Program-made: the position numbers and the translations under genes
Assembly: GCF_900105675.1 (NCBI RefSeq)
Contig: NZ_LT629786.1
Span: forward strand, 5,332,001-5,396,000
Source: Pseudomonas synxantha
GTDB lineage: Bacteria > Pseudomonadota > Gammaproteobacteria > Pseudomonadales > Pseudomonadaceae
Length of the DNA: 64,000 bases
Direction of reading: 5' to 3'
Shown here: piece by piece, positions 46,242 to 56,224 of the stretch
Numbering within the stretch: position 1 is the first letter of the stretch
Layout: the number at the start of each line of letters is the position of its first letter
The notes under the pieces: model-generated
Databases searched by the model: none
The model's input: only the letters and a program-made list of their open reading frames with translations
What the model was told of the DNA's origin: nothing

Positions 46242-48140
46242 ATGCCCACGACGTTTCAAGAGATTCCCCGCAAACGCCCGTCCACGCCCTTGCTCGACCG
46301 CGCTGCCACGCCGGACGGCCTGCGTCGACTGGGTGAAGCCGAGCTGGAAACCCTGGCCGATGAGTTGCGCCTGGAATTGCTCTACACGGTCGGCCAGACC
46401 GGTGGGCATTTCGGTGCCGGGCTGGGCGTGATCGAGCTGACCATCGCCCTGCATTACGTGTTCGACACCCCGGATGACCGGCTGGTGTGGGACGTGGGCC
46501 ATCAGGCGTATCCGCACAAGATTCTCACCGGCCGGCGCGAGCGCATGGCCAGCCTGCGCCAGAAGGACGGCCTGGCCGCCTTCCCGCGACGTTCGGAGAG
46601 CGAGTACGACACCTTTGGCGTTGGCCACTCCAGCACCTCCATCAGTGCAGCGCTGGGCATGGCGATTGCCGCCCGCCTGCAAGGCAGCGAGCGCAAAGCC
46701 ATTGCCGTGATCGGCGATGGTGCGCTGACCGCCGGCATGGCCTTTGAAGCGCTCAACCACGCGCCGGAAGTGGACGCCAACATGTTGGTGATCCTCAACG
46801 ACAACGACATGTCGATCTCGCGCAATGTCGGGGGGCTGTCCAATTACCTGGCGAAGATCCTTTCCAGCCGCACCTACGCCAGCATGCGCGAAGGCAGCAA
46901 GAAAGTGCTCTCGCGCCTGCCTGGCGCGTGGGAAATTGCCCGTCGTACCGAAGAATACGCCAAGGGCATGCTGGTGCCCGGCACCCTGTTCGAAGAGCTG
47001 GGCTGGAACTACATCGGCCCTATCGACGGCCACGACCTGCCGACCCTGATCGCCACCTTGCGTAACATGCGTGACCTCAAGGGCCCGCAGTTCCTGCATA
47101 TCGTCACCAAAAAAGGCAAAGGCTTCGCCCCGGCGGAAGTCGACCCGATTGGCTACCACGCGATCACCAAGCTTGAGCCCCTGGACGCCCCCGCCGCTGC
47201 GCCTAAAAAAGCCAGCGGGCCGAAGTATTCCGGTGTGTTCGGCGAATGGCTGTGCGACATGGCCGCCGCCGACCCGCGCCTGGTGGGCATCACCCCGGCG
47301 ATGAAGGAAGGCTCCGACCTGGTGGCGTTCAGCGAGCGTTTCCCGCTGCGTTACTTCGACGTGGCGATTGCCGAGCAGCACGCCGTCACCTTCGCCGCCG
47401 GCATGGCCTGCGAGGGCGCCAAGCCGGTGGTGGCGATCTACTCCACCTTCCTGCAGCGCGGTTATGACCAGCTTGTTCACGATGTGGCGGTGCAGAACCT
47501 CGATGTGCTGTTCGCCATCGACCGCGCCGGCCTGGTGGGCGAAGACGGCCCGACCCATGCCGGTAGTTTCGACCTGTCCTACCTGCGCTGCATCCCCGGC
47601 ATGCTGGTGATGACGCCGAGCGACGAGAACGAACTGCGCAAGATGCTCAGCACCGGCCACCTGTACAACGGCCCGGCCGCCGTACGTTACCCGCGGGGCA
47701 ATGGCCCGAACGCGATGATCGAGAAAGACCTGGAACCGATTGAGATCGGTAAAGGCATCGTGCGCCGCCAAGGCAGCAAAACCGCATTTTTGGTATTTGG
47801 CGTGCAACTGGCCGAAGCGCTGAAAGTCGCCGAGAAGATCGACGCCACTGTGGTCGACATGCGTTTCGTCAAACCGCTGGATGAAGCGCTGGTGCGCGAG
47901 ATCGCAGCTAACCATGAGCTGCTGGTGACGGTTGAAGAAAACGCGATCATGGGCGGCGCAGGGGCGGCGGTCAGCGAATTCCTGGCGCGGGAGAATATCC
48001 TCAAGTCGGTGCTGCACCTGGGCCTGCCGGATCTGTACGTCGAGCACGCCAAGCCGGCGCAGATGCTGGCTGAGTGCGGGCTGGATGAGGCCGGCATCGA
48101 AGCCTCGGTTCGCGAGCGCATGGCAATGCTGGCCCTGTAG
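46242..48140 (+). CDS. dxs: 1-deoxy-D-xylulose-5-phosphate synthase
   Basis: The thiamine-diphosphate enzyme that starts the MEP isoprenoid route from pyruvate and glyceraldehyde 3-phosphate. The 632 aa protein shows the ThDP motif [16 protein letters not shown] to NDNDMSIS, the catalytic His region [13 protein letters not shown], and the C-terminal transketolase domains ([13 protein letters not shown]). The length is the family norm. The large opposite-strand frame (45870-48047) is a codon-bias shadow. Confidence 0.97.
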   Translation: MPTTFQEIPRKRPSTPLLDRAATPDGLRRLGEAELETLADELRLELLYTVGQTGGHFGAGLGVIELTIALHYVFDTPDDRLVWDVGHQAYPHKILTGRRERMASLRQKDGLAAFPRRSESEYDTFGVGHSSTSISAALGMAIAARLQGSERKAIAVIGDGALTAGMAFEALNHAPEVDANMLVILNDNDMSISRNVGGLSNYLAKILSSRTYASMREGSKKVLSRLPGAWEIARRTEEYAKGMLVPGTLFEELGWNYIGPIDGHDLPTLIATLRNMRDLKGPQFLHIVTKKGKGFAPAEVDPIGYHAITKLEPLDAPAAAPKKASGPKYSGVFGEWLCDMAAADPRLVGITPAMKEGSDLVAFSERFPLRYFDVAIAEQHAVTFAAGMACEGAKPVVAIYSTFLQRGYDQLVHDVAVQNLDVLFAIDRAGLVGEDGPTHAGSFDLSYLRCIPGMLVMTPSDENELRKMLSTGHLYNGPAAVRYPRGNGPNAMIEKDLEPIEIGKGIVRRQGSKTAFLVFGVQLAEALKVAEKIDATVVDMRFVKPLDEALVREIAANHELLVTVEENAIMGGAGAAVSEFLARENILKSVLHLGLPDLYVEHAKPAQMLAECGLDEAGIEASVRERMAMLAL

Positions 48141-48151
48141 AAACCGGGACT

Positions 48152-48246
48152 AAATGTGGGAGGGGGCTTGCTCCCGATAGTGGTGGATCAGTTAAAAATA
48201 CTGAGACTGACACACCGCTATCGGGGGCAAGCCCCCTCCCACATTT
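48152..48246. repeat. paired REP element
   Basis: AAATGTGGGAGGGGGCTTGC at the left and GCAAGCCCCCTCCCACATTT at the right are perfect inverted copies, with GATAGTGGTG / CACCGCTATC pairing inside. It fills most of the 140 bp between dxs and the receptor gene, leaving no room for a cobalamin riboswitch. Confidence 0.88.
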
Positions 48247-48280
48247 ATTTTGTGTCACCTTCAAACGCTATGGACAGCCC

Positions 48281-50158
48281 ATGAACCGCCGCCTGTGCCT
48301 TGCCCTACTGCTTCTACCTTGCGCCGACCTGCTCGCCGACACCCGCGACCAGGCGCTTAAGCTTTCCGACGTGGTTATCAGCGCCAACCGCCAGGTGCAG
48401 GCGCGCAACGACAGCAGCGCTGCCAACACTGTGTTCACCCGCGCCGACATCGACCGCCTGCAGCCCACCAGCGTCACCGACCTGCTCAGCCGCGTGCCTG
48501 GTGTGCAGGTTGCGCCGACCGGTGGGCGTGGCAGTTTGCCGGGGATCTTCATTCGTGGCACAAAGGCCGCACAAAGCCTGGTACTGGTGGACGGCCAGCG
48601 CATTGCCAACACCACCACCGGTGACAGTGGCCTGCAATACCTGAACGTCGATCAGATTGAGCGCGTAGAAGTGCTGCGCGGTTCACGTTCGGTCATTTAC
48701 GGCAGTGACGCGATTGGCGGAGTAATCCAGATTTTTACCCGGCGCAACGCCGAGCAAGGCCTGCAACCAAGGATGAAGCTTGGATTTGGCAGTAACCAGA
48801 CATGGGAGCGCAGCCTGGGGCTATCGGGTGGCGATGAACACACGCGCTTCAATCTGGGGGCGAGCCTGGATGAAACCGCTGGCATCAACTCGAGCCACGC
48901 GTCGTTCCCCAGCGACGGCGACCATGATGCCTACCGCAACCAGTCCATCAGCCTGAATCTCAGCCATTCGTTCAGCGATGAGCTGGAGGTAGGTTTCAAT
49001 CTACTGGATAACCGCGGCAAGTCGGAATATGACAATAGCTTTGGCCGCTACGACAGCGTCACCGAGCAAAGCGTTGGTCAGAAACCCTACACTGACTACA
49101 CGGTGAGCAGCGCCAGCGGTTATGTCGATGCCAAGCTCAATGAGACCTGGCAGTCGCGCCTGGAATTGGGCCACAGCGAAAACCGTGACACCAAGCGCGA
49201 TACGCTCAGTGATGATTTCAGCGTGTTCAATACCTATCGCGATTCGGTCAACTGGCAGAACGACCTGACCCTGAATGAGCAGAACAACCTGATCGTCGGT
49301 GGCGACTGGTATGAAGACCGCTTACACGGCTCCACCACCTTTACCGAAAACAGCCGCTGGAACCGCGCCGCCTTTGTGCAGCACCGCTTCCACAGCGAGT
49401 GGTTTTCCACCGAGCTTGGGCTGCGTCGCGACCAGAACCAGCAGTTCGGCGGTCAGAATAGCTGGAGCGGCACGCTCACCGTGCCGGTCAACTCTGACAA
49501 TGACCTGCTCTTGAGCTACAGCGAAGGCTTCCGTGCACCGACTTTCAACGATCTCTATTACCCCCTCACGCAATACAGCAACCCTAACCTGCAGCCCGAG
49601 ACATCGAAGAGCTATGAGCTGCAATGGCGCAGCCAACTGACAGACAGCACGCGCCTCGAAGCCTCGCTGTACCGCACCGACCTGAGCGACGCGATCATCC
49701 TCGACGCCGGCAAGCCGCAAAACGTGGCGTCAGCGCGCATCAACGGCCTTGAAGCAGCGCTCAAGCAGGAGCTGTTTGGCTGGCAGGGCAACCTGGGCCT
49801 CTCGATCATCGACCCGCGTGACCGTGAAAGCGGGCATACCCTGGCGCGTCGCGCACGGCGTACATTGAACCTGGACCTGGATCGGCAGTTCGACGAGGTG
49901 GGCATCGGCGCGAGCTGGCAGGCGATCAGCAGCAGCTACGACGACGAAGCCAACCGCGATCGTATGGGCGGCTACGCCTTGCTGGGGCTGCGCAGCAGTT
50001 GGGCATTAAACCGGGAAGTATCATTGTCATTGAAGGTCGATAACGTGCTGGACAAGTCCTATTCGCGGGCGAAGTACAGCTACCTCGAGGAAAGTCAGAA
50101 TTATCGCGAAGAAGGCCGGGTGTGGATGTTTGGGGTTACTTGGACACCTGAGATCTGA
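48281..50158 (+). CDS. btuB: TonB-dependent vitamin B12 receptor (BtuB-like)
   Basis: A 625 aa outer-membrane receptor. A signal peptide of about 19 residues (MNRRLCLALLLLPCADLLA) is followed by a TonB-box-like LSDVVISA, the plug (about 35-145; RVPGVQVAPTGGRG, RGTKAAQSLVLVDG, GSDAIGGVIQIFT), and a 22-strand barrel ending in aromatic residues. The plug and the adjacent BtuF-like gene point to cobalamin, though this is not proven. The ribosome site is weak. Confidence 0.88.
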   Translation: MNRRLCLALLLLPCADLLADTRDQALKLSDVVISANRQVQARNDSSAANTVFTRADIDRLQPTSVTDLLSRVPGVQVAPTGGRGSLPGIFIRGTKAAQSLVLVDGQRIANTTTGDSGLQYLNVDQIERVEVLRGSRSVIYGSDAIGGVIQIFTRRNAEQGLQPRMKLGFGSNQTWERSLGLSGGDEHTRFNLGASLDETAGINSSHASFPSDGDHDAYRNQSISLNLSHSFSDELEVGFNLLDNRGKSEYDNSFGRYDSVTEQSVGQKPYTDYTVSSASGYVDAKLNETWQSRLELGHSENRDTKRDTLSDDFSVFNTYRDSVNWQNDLTLNEQNNLIVGGDWYEDRLHGSTTFTENSRWNRAAFVQHRFHSEWFSTELGLRRDQNQQFGGQNSWSGTLTVPVNSDNDLLLSYSEGFRAPTFNDLYYPLTQYSNPNLQPETSKSYELQWRSQLTDSTRLEASLYRTDLSDAIILDAGKPQNVASARINGLEAALKQELFGWQGNLGLSIIDPRDRESGHTLARRARRTLNLDLDRQFDEVGIGASWQAISSSYDDEANRDRMGGYALLGLRSSWALNREVSLSLKVDNVLDKSYSRAKYSYLEESQNYREEGRVWMFGVTWTPEI

Positions 50159-50183
50159 ATTGTCTGAGCCGGCCTCTTCGCGA

Positions 50184-50234
50184 GCAAGCCCGCTCCCACA
50201 TTTGAAATGCATTCCCCTGTGGGAGCTGGCTTGC
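50184..50234. repeat. REP-like inverted repeat, second family
   Basis: GCAAGCCCGCTCCCACA and TGTGGGAGCTGGCTTGC face each other around a 17-bp loop. It is related to but distinct from the GTGGGAGGGGGCTTGC family, and lies between the convergent btuB and btuF genes. Confidence 0.75.
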
Positions 50235-50248
50235 CTGTGATAGCGGTG

Positions 50249-51034
50249 TCACAGGTCAGGTGATAACACCTGACACAACCGCGCCACCGCCTCCAACATC
50301 TGCCCACTGGGCCGTTCCAATCCCTTGTCCGGCACTAACAAGAGGCGTGCCGCCATCGTCGGCCATGCTTTCCACGCATCCATCTGCGCCTGGTCACCCA
50401 CCAGTATCACCTCGGGATTACGCTGCAACACCGACTCCACACTGACCTGCGGGGCCGGCAGCTTAAGATCATCAAACACATTGCGCGCCCCGCATACCCC
50501 CAGCGCATCGCTGATGATCTGCCCACCGCCCACGGTATACAGCGGCTGGTTCCACACTTGATAAAACACTTGCAAAGGTTCGGTGCGCCGATAGCGCTGT
50601 CGCAGTTCGGCGAGGCGTTTACTCAGCTTATCGGCCAACACTCGACCAGCCTGCGCGCGGCCCAATTGCTCGGCAATGGCCTGGACCTGGGTGGTCAGCT
50701 GTTCAAGGTTATGGGGTTCGGCGACGTACACCGGGATATTCAGGCGCTGCAATTGCTCGCGCTGGGCCGGGCCAACACTGCCAGGCCACAGCAGGATCAA
50801 GTCAGGCTTGAGGCTGAGCAGGCGCTCCATGTCCAACTGGCCGTAATGCCCGACCGACGGCACTTTCGCCAACGCTGCCGGCCGTTCGCCGCCATCGAGT
50901 ACGCCCACCAGCAGGTCGGCAGCGCCCAGTTCAACCACGATTTCAGACAGTGACGGCGCCAGGCTGACCACTCGCTCGGTCGCCACCGCCTGAACACTGA
51001 ATACCAGCAGCAGTGCCAGCCAGTAACGGCTCAT
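50249..51034 (-). CDS. cobalamin-type ABC transporter substrate-binding protein (BtuF-like)
   Basis: A 261 aa periplasmic protein with a signal peptide of about 18 residues ([18 protein letters not shown]). The class III binding-protein fold shows RVVSLAPSLSEIVVELGAAD at the start and DLILLWPGSVGPAQREQL. It would carry cobalamin from BtuB to an inner-membrane importer not found in this window. It overlaps the next upstream membrane gene by 4 bp and converges with btuB. Confidence 0.85.
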   Translation of the reverse strand: MSRYWLALLLVFSVQAVATERVVSLAPSLSEIVVELGAADLLVGVLDGGERPAALAKVPSVGHYGQLDMERLLSLKPDLILLWPGSVGPAQREQLQRLNIPVYVAEPHNLEQLTTQVQAIAEQLGRAQAGRVLADKLSKRLAELRQRYRRTEPLQVFYQVWNQPLYTVGGGQIISDALGVCGARNVFDDLKLPAPQVSVESVLQRNPEVILVGDQAQMDAWKAWPTMAARLLLVPDKGLERPSGQMLEAVARLCQVLSPDL

Positions 51035-51450
51035 CCCAGTTGACGCGGAATGCGGTAGAGGTAAAACAGCACCATGGTCGACATTGCCAGCAGAAACAGC
51101 GGCACCGCTTCCAGCCCGACAAACACCGCCAGCGCACCGATCCAGGCCGGCAGCGCGGCCACCAGCAAGGCCGTGCGCCGACGCGCCGCCAGGGTGATCC
51201 AGGCAGCGGGTTCCTCAGGGGTATCGAGGGCTTTGGAGGTAGCGATCAGCGCATGTTTATAACCATGGAAATAACGCAGGCTGAGAAACATCGAGCCCAC
51301 GCCAGCAATGAAAAACGGCATGGCCAGCACGGGAAGCAGGGATTCGGCGCGGCCAAATACCAGGTTGATCACAAACAATGGGAGCAACGCCAGGGCCAGG
51401 TACTGCCACCAGTTGAAAGACAGTCGCCGCTTTACCTGGCCTCGGGTCAC
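51031..51450 (-). CDS. small membrane protein of unknown function
   Basis: A 139 aa protein with four hydrophobic segments ([20 protein letters not shown], ending in [18 protein letters not shown]) and a charged loop [19 protein letters not shown] do not recognise the family. It overlaps both neighbours by 4 bp, ribA before and the BtuF-like gene after, so the three form a tight operon. PAO1 has conserved hypothetical genes in this position. Confidence 0.75.
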   Translation of the reverse strand: MTRGQVKRRLSFNWWQYLALALLPLFVINLVFGRAESLLPVLAMPFFIAGVGSMFLSLRYFHGYKHALIATSKALDTPEEPAAWITLAARRRTALLVAALPAWIGALAVFVGLEAVPLFLLAMSTMVLFYLYRIPRQLG

Positions 51451-52064
51451 GCGCGGTCGACCTCGCCCTGGTGCTCGTTGCCCATCATGTGGTCGAGCTT
51501 GCTGGCCTTGGTGGCCAGGTAGAGCTTGTTGTGCGGGTTGTGCCCGGTATGCAGCGGCACGCGCTCGGCCACGGTGATGCCCATCTCGGTCAAGGCCTTG
51601 ACCTTGCGCGGGTTGTTGGTCATCAAGCGCAGGGATTTGACACCCAGGTGCTCGAGCATCGGCAGGCAGATCGCGTAGTCACGCTGGTCAGCGGCGAAGC
51701 CCAGGCGTTCGTTGGCTTCCACGGTGTCGGCGCCGCCATCTTGCAGTTCGTAGGCACGGATCTTGTTCAGCAGGCCAATGCCGCGGCCCTCCTGACGCAG
51801 GTACAGCAGCACACCACGGCCTTCACGGGCGATGGCTTGCATTGCCGCTTCCAGTTGCGAGCCGCAGTCACAGCGCTGGCTGAACAGCGCATCGCCGGTC
51901 AGGCACTCGGAATGCACACGCCCCAGCACCGGCGCGCCATCGGTGATGTCGCCGAGGCTGAGCACAACGTGCTCGCGCCCGGTGGCTTCTTCGAGGAAGC
52001 CGTGCATGGTGAACGTGGCAAAGGGGGTAGGCAGCTTGGAAGCAGCGACGAAAACGACGGGCAC
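51447..52064 (-). CDS. ribA: GTP cyclohydrolase II
   Basis: Opens the ring of GTP in the first step of riboflavin synthesis. The 205 aa protein keeps the zinc motif as [20 protein letters not shown] (Cys-x10-Cys-x-Cys), and the GTP-binding REGRGIGL. It is the intact enzyme of this type here; the RibBA C-terminus at 55118 lacks the zinc cysteines. First gene of a three-gene operon. Confidence 0.95.
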   Translation of the reverse strand: MPVVFVAASKLPTPFATFTMHGFLEEATGREHVVLSLGDITDGAPVLGRVHSECLTGDALFSQRCDCGSQLEAAMQAIAREGRGVLLYLRQEGRGIGLLNKIRAYELQDGGADTVEANERLGFAADQRDYAICLPMLEHLGVKSLRLMTNNPRKVKALTEMGITVAERVPLHTGHNPHNKLYLATKASKLDHMMGNEHQGEVDRA

Positions 52065-52187
52065 CGTGTGCTCCTGATTTCAGATTTCACAGAGACGGCC
52101 ATTGTAACAGTACGTTCCTACAGACGCTTAAGCTGAATTATCGCTGATAAAGATCAATAGGTTCGATTGGCCTTCGGATTGATTCTA

Positions 52188-52290
52188 TGTAGGCGCGAGC
52201 TTGCTCGCGAAAGTCGTCGACGTTAACGCAGGCATTCTGAAGCAACGCGGCGCCTATGGGGTTTTTTCGCGAGCAAGCTCGCTCCTACAG
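52188..52290. repeat. long inverted repeat, third REP-like family
   Basis: TGTAGGCGCGAGCTTGCTCGCGAAA at the left and TTTTTTCGCGAGCAAGCTCGCTCCTACA at the right are inverted, each with its own CGCGAGCNNGCTCGCG core palindrome (shorter than 20 bases each). Around 50 bp lie between. It lies between ribA and the solute-binding protein gene. Confidence 0.8.
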
Positions 52291-52294
52291 TGAA

Positions 52295-53020
52295 CTAGAA
52301 CGGATAGGGCTGGTTCCAGCGTGCGAAAATCCCTTTCAACTCGCCCGTCTTGACCAGACTGGTCAGGCGCTGGTCATACACCGCCATCAACGCCCGCCCG
52401 CGCTCGGAATCGGCGAAGCCAATGTAAAGCGGCAACTCGGCGATATGCGTGAGTTTGAACAGCGCCGGGTCCTGGGATTGGCTGAGCACGTACTTGGCTT
52501 CAGTGAGGGCGTCGATATAAAAATCGGCGCGGCCGTGTTGCAGCATCGGCAGGATACCGCTGCGCCGCTCGATCTGGTTGAAGCGACGCACGCAGGGCAG
52601 GTATTGCTCGTACTTGTAGCCCCGCACCCAGGCGAGGCGGTAGTCGCCCAGCGTCGCCAACGTCGGCGTTGGCGCTGTTGCCAGCCCGAGGGCGTAAATG
52701 TGGTCGGCGTCGAAGTTCCATCGGGGATACAACACTGCGCTGGCCTCATTGCGATAGCTGCCGACATAACCATCCACCTCGCCGCGCTGCGTCAGGCCGA
52801 CCGAGCGGGTATAGGGCACGCTGCGGGTTTGCAAGGTGATACCAGCGGGCTCGAAAATCTGACGCAACAGGTCCCAGGCCAGGCCGCTGCCATCTTGGTT
52901 GGTGTAGTCGTTCCACTGCTCACTGGCCAGCACGATCCTGCCAGGCACAGGCATCTGTTCCGCCTGGGCCATGAAGGCAAAGGCACACAGCACGGTCAGC
53001 AGCCAGCGGCGCACAGCCAT
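52295..53020 (-). CDS. family-3 solute-binding periplasmic protein
   Basis: A 241 aa periplasmic protein. A signal peptide of about 20 residues (MAVRRWLLTVLCAFAFMAQA) is followed by an SBP_bac_3 domain (IVLASEQWNDYTNQDGSGLA, then VGSYRNEASAVLYP). No ABC genes are adjacent, so it may be an orphan binding protein or a sensor. AGGAGAGG precedes the ATG. It lies after thiL on the same strand. Confidence 0.87.
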   Translation of the reverse strand: MAVRRWLLTVLCAFAFMAQAEQMPVPGRIVLASEQWNDYTNQDGSGLAWDLLRQIFEPAGITLQTRSVPYTRSVGLTQRGEVDGYVGSYRNEASAVLYPRWNFDADHIYALGLATAPTPTLATLGDYRLAWVRGYKYEQYLPCVRRFNQIERRSGILPMLQHGRADFYIDALTEAKYVLSQSQDPALFKLTHIAELPLYIGFADSERGRALMAVYDQRLTSLVKTGELKGIFARWNQPYPF

Positions 53021-53070
53021 AGTGACGGCCTCTCCTGGAGTAAACCTATTAAGGGTAGCAGGACGCCAGC

Positions 53071-54036
53071 TTAGGGCGCCCGGCGAAAATGCTGGTAGCC
53101 GCGCACCGCCGGGGTGACGTCCTGGCCGTTGGCATCGAGCAGCGTCACGCCCTGCCCGGCTTCGACCCGACCGATCACATGCACTGGCCAGTTGTCCGCC
53201 TGCAACGGCAACAACTGAGACGCTGGCAAAGTGAACGCCAGCACGTAGTCATCGCCGCCGCTCAATGCCGCCACACGGGCCTGGTCTTCGCCGACAAATG
53301 CCAGCAAGGCCGTGGACAACGGCAACCTGTGACGTTCGACCACCAGGCGGACCGCCGAGGCCTTGGCGATATGCCCACAATCGGCCAGAAGCCCGTCGGA
53401 GATGTCCATCGCCGCAGTCGCCTTGCCCCGCAGCGCCAGCCCCAGGGCCAACTGCGGTTGCGGCGACCAGTAATGGGCCAGCAGCGGCTCGGTGATTGCC
53501 GCATCCGCCGTGCGCTGGCCCAATACCAGCGGCAAAGCGCCGGCGGCATTGCCAAGCTCACCGCCGACACATAGCAGGTCACCCGGCCGTGCACCGCTGC
53601 GCGTCAACGCCTGCCCGGCCGGCACACTGCCAAACACGGTCAGGGTCAGGCTCAACGGCCCGCGGGTGGTATCGCCGCCCACCAAGCCCACGCCGCAGCT
53701 TTGCGCCATGGCGTTCAAGCCTTGGGCATAGCGTTGCAGCCAGTCGATATCGACGCTCGGTGTGGTCAGGGCAAGGGTGAATGCGAGGGGGTTGGCGCCC
53801 ATGGCAGCCAGGTCGCTCACTGCCACGGCCAGCGAGCGCTGGCCGAGCAGGAAGGGATCACACGGGTCGGCAAAATGCACACCGGCCACCAGCGTATCGG
53901 TAGAGACAGCCAACTGCTCCCCGGCGGGGAGCGCCAGCAAGGCGCAGTCGTCGCCGATCCCCAAGGCAATGCCTTCGCCGCCTTGCGCACAGGGCGCAGC
54001 GGCGAAGAACCTGCTGATCAGCTCGAACTCGCCCAT
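53071..54036 (-). CDS. thiL: thiamine-monophosphate kinase
   Basis: Phosphorylates thiamine monophosphate to the active cofactor thiamine diphosphate. The 321 aa protein starts MGEFELISRF and has the PurM-like motif GIGDDCALLALPAGEQLAVS, then VSDLAAMGANPLAFTLAL and the second Gly-rich DISDGLLADCGHIAKAS. The frame is open four codons upstream. It follows nusB by 19 bp. Confidence 0.95.
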   Translation of the reverse strand: MGEFELISRFFAAAPCAQGGEGIALGIGDDCALLALPAGEQLAVSTDTLVAGVHFADPCDPFLLGQRSLAVAVSDLAAMGANPLAFTLALTTPSVDIDWLQRYAQGLNAMAQSCGVGLVGGDTTRGPLSLTLTVFGSVPAGQALTRSGARPGDLLCVGGELGNAAGALPLVLGQRTADAAITEPLLAHYWSPQPQLALGLALRGKATAAMDISDGLLADCGHIAKASAVRLVVERHRLPLSTALLAFVGEDQARVAALSGGDDYVLAFTLPASQLLPLQADNWPVHVIGRVEAGQGVTLLDANGQDVTPAVRGYQHFRRAP

Positions 54037-54055
54037 TCGGGAACTCAAGCGCAGG

Positions 54056-54556
54056 TTAGCGCTTGTGCTCCTTCACTTCGGCTTCGCGCAAGCGCGGGGC
54101 CAGTTTGTCGAGCACGCCATTGACGAACTTGTGGCCGTCGGTCGAACCGTAGACTTTCGCCAGTTCGATGCCTTCGTTGATTACCACGCGGTACGGTACG
54201 TCAACGCGCTTGAGCAGCTCCCAGGTAGACAGGCGCAGTACCGCCAGCTCAACCGGGTCCAGCTCTTCGAGGGTCAGGTCCAGGCATGGCGACAGCGCAG
54301 CATCGATCTCGGCCTGGTTGGCCGGAACACCGTGCAGGATATCGTGGAAGTAGCTCTGGTCAGCAAAGGTGAAGTCGTTATCGACGCGAAATTGCGCTTC
54401 GATCTCGTTCAGCGAAGTGCCGGCCATGTGACGCTGGTACAGCGCCTGGGTGGCGAGCTGACGGGCCGCACGGCGCTTTTCACTTTTCGAGGGCTTGCCG
54501 GCATCGGCCGGACGCTCGTCGCGCGGGTTGAAACGATCGCTCTCGTCGGAAATCAC
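54056..54556 (-). CDS. nusB: transcription antitermination factor NusB
   Basis: A 166 aa helical protein that acts with NusE on boxA RNA in rRNA antitermination. Family core: [17 protein letters not shown] and [20 protein letters not shown], with [11 protein letters not shown] at the end. The N-terminus (about 1-25) is a polar extension usual in Pseudomonas. It overlaps ribH by 4 bp. Confidence 0.96.
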   Translation of the reverse strand: MISDESDRFNPRDERPADAGKPSKSEKRRAARQLATQALYQRHMAGTSLNEIEAQFRVDNDFTFADQSYFHDILHGVPANQAEIDAALSPCLDLTLEELDPVELAVLRLSTWELLKRVDVPYRVVINEGIELAKVYGSTDGHKFVNGVLDKLAPRLREAEVKEHKR

Positions 54557-55029
54557 TTGGCCTCCAACTGCGACAGCAGGCTGACCATTTCCAGCGCGGA
54601 CAAGGCAGCTTCAGCGCCTTTGTTGCCGGCCTTGGTGCCGGAGCGCTCGATGGCTTGTTCGATGGAGTCAACGGTCAGCACGCCAAAGGCAACCGGCACG
54701 CCGAACTCCATGGACACCTGGGCCAGGCCCTTGGTGCATTCGCCAGCCACGTATTCGAAATGCGGGGTACCGCCACGAATGACCGCGCCCAGGGCGATGA
54801 TCGCCGCGTACTCGCCCTGTTGAGCAACTTTTTGCGCAACCAGTGGAATTTCGAAGGCGCCAGGGGCACGGATAAGGGTGATGTCGCTCTCGCTCACACC
54901 GTGGCGAACCAGGGCGTCAACGGCACCGCTTACCAGGCTTTCAACCACGAAGCTGTTGAAGCGGCCAACCACCAGGGCATAGCGGCCTTTGGGGGCGATG
55001 AAGGTACCTTCGATGGTCTTCAGGGTCAT
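54553..55029 (-). CDS. ribH: 6,7-dimethyl-8-ribityllumazine synthase
   Basis: Makes the penultimate riboflavin intermediate from the two RibA/RibB products. The 158 aa protein has the typical [20 protein letters not shown] start, [15 protein letters not shown], and [17 protein letters not shown] (catalytic His in HFEY). It overlaps nusB by 4 bp and follows ribBA by 88 bp. Confidence 0.96.
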   Translation of the reverse strand: MTLKTIEGTFIAPKGRYALVVGRFNSFVVESLVSGAVDALVRHGVSESDITLIRAPGAFEIPLVAQKVAQQGEYAAIIALGAVIRGGTPHFEYVAGECTKGLAQVSMEFGVPVAFGVLTVDSIEQAIERSGTKAGNKGAEAALSALEMVSLLSQLEAK

Positions 55030-55117
55030 TCGACAAATCTCTTAAAGAGCCGGGACGCGAAAAGTGCGTCCCTCAGTGATGATTTAACCGCGAACAAGGG
55101 GCAGAAATCGCCAGCCT

Positions 55118-56209
55118 TTATTCGGAGGGCACGTATTCTACAACTTCCAGGTCGAATCCGGATATCGCATTAAATTTCATCGGTGCGCTCATCAGGCGCA
55201 TTTTGCGTACACCGAGGTCGCGCAGGATCTGCGAACCGGCACCGACGATGCTGTAGGTGGTCGGTTTTTTCACCGGCACGGCGTCAGCGGTTTCGCGGAT
55301 ATGCGCCAGCAAGACATCGCCGTCCAATGGGTGACCGAGCAACAACACCACACCGCTGCCCGCCTCGGAGACCGCAGCCATGGCGGCGCGCAGGCTCCAA
55401 CGACCCGGTTGCTTGACCATCAGCAGGTCGCGCAGGGGGTCCATATTGTGCACCCGCACCAGGGTCGGTTCTTCGGCGCAAATATTGCCCAGGGTCAGGG
55501 CCATGTGTACGTCGCCTTCCACTGAATCACGGTAGGTCACCAAATTGAATTGGCCCAGTTCGCTGTCCAGCGGCTGCTCGGCAATCCGCTGAACGGTACG
55601 TTCGTGGATCATGCGGTAGTGAATCAGGTCGGCGATGGTGCCGATCTTGAGGTTGTGTTCGGCGGCAAAGGCTTCAAGCTCAGTACGACGGGCCATGGTG
55701 CCGTCGTCGTTCATCACTTCGCAGATCACCCCGCTCGGCTCGAAACCGGCCATGCGCGCCAGGTCGCAGGCGGCTTCGGTGTGGCCGGCGCGTGCCAGTG
55801 TGCCACCGGGCTGGGCCATCAGCGGGAAGATATGGCCCGGGCTGACGATGTCTTCGGCCTTGGCGTCTTTCGCGGCAGCGGCTTGCACGGTGCGGGCACG
55901 GTCAGCGGCGGAAATACCGGTGGTGACACCCGTGGTGGCTTCAATCGATACGGTGAACTTGGTGCCGAAACCCGAGCCATTGCGCGGCGCCATCAGTGGC
56001 AGCTTGAGCAATTCGCAGCGTTCGCGGCTCATGGGCATGCAGATCAGCCCGCGGGCGTGCTTGGCCATGAAGTTGATGTGCTCAGGCAGGCACGCCTCGG
56101 CGGCCATGATGATATCGCCTTCGTTCTCGCGGTCTTCGTCATCCATAAGGATGACCATCTTGCCTTGGCGGATGTCTTCAACCAGTTCTTCGATGCTATT
56201 GAGCGCCAC
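55118..56209 (-). CDS. ribBA: 3,4-dihydroxy-2-butanone 4-phosphate synthase with degenerate GTP cyclohydrolase II domain
   Basis: A 363 aa two-domain protein. Residues 1-200 form an intact RibB: MVILMDDEDRENEGDIIMAA (acid loop), then RAGHTEAACDLARMAG. Residues about 205-363 align with GTP cyclohydrolase II, but the Cys-x10-Cys-x-Cys zinc site is lacking (the corresponding part reads TLVRVHNMDPLRDLLMVK). The second domain is thus probably inactive, and the separate ribA at 51447 supplies that step. Confidence 0.93.
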   Translation of the reverse strand: MALNSIEELVEDIRQGKMVILMDDEDRENEGDIIMAAEACLPEHINFMAKHARGLICMPMSRERCELLKLPLMAPRNGSGFGTKFTVSIEATTGVTTGISAADRARTVQAAAAKDAKAEDIVSPGHIFPLMAQPGGTLARAGHTEAACDLARMAGFEPSGVICEVMNDDGTMARRTELEAFAAEHNLKIGTIADLIHYRMIHERTVQRIAEQPLDSELGQFNLVTYRDSVEGDVHMALTLGNICAEEPTLVRVHNMDPLRDLLMVKQPGRWSLRAAMAAVSEAGSGVVLLLGHPLDGDVLLAHIRETADAVPVKKPTTYSIVGAGSQILRDLGVRKMRLMSAPMKFNAISGFDLEVVEYVPSE

Positions 56210-56224
56210 GCGGCACCCCCTTGG

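Noticed and set aside
45870..48047. 725-codon minus-strand frame opposite ispA and dxs
   Set aside because: Shadow of dxs codon bias; crosses two real genes.
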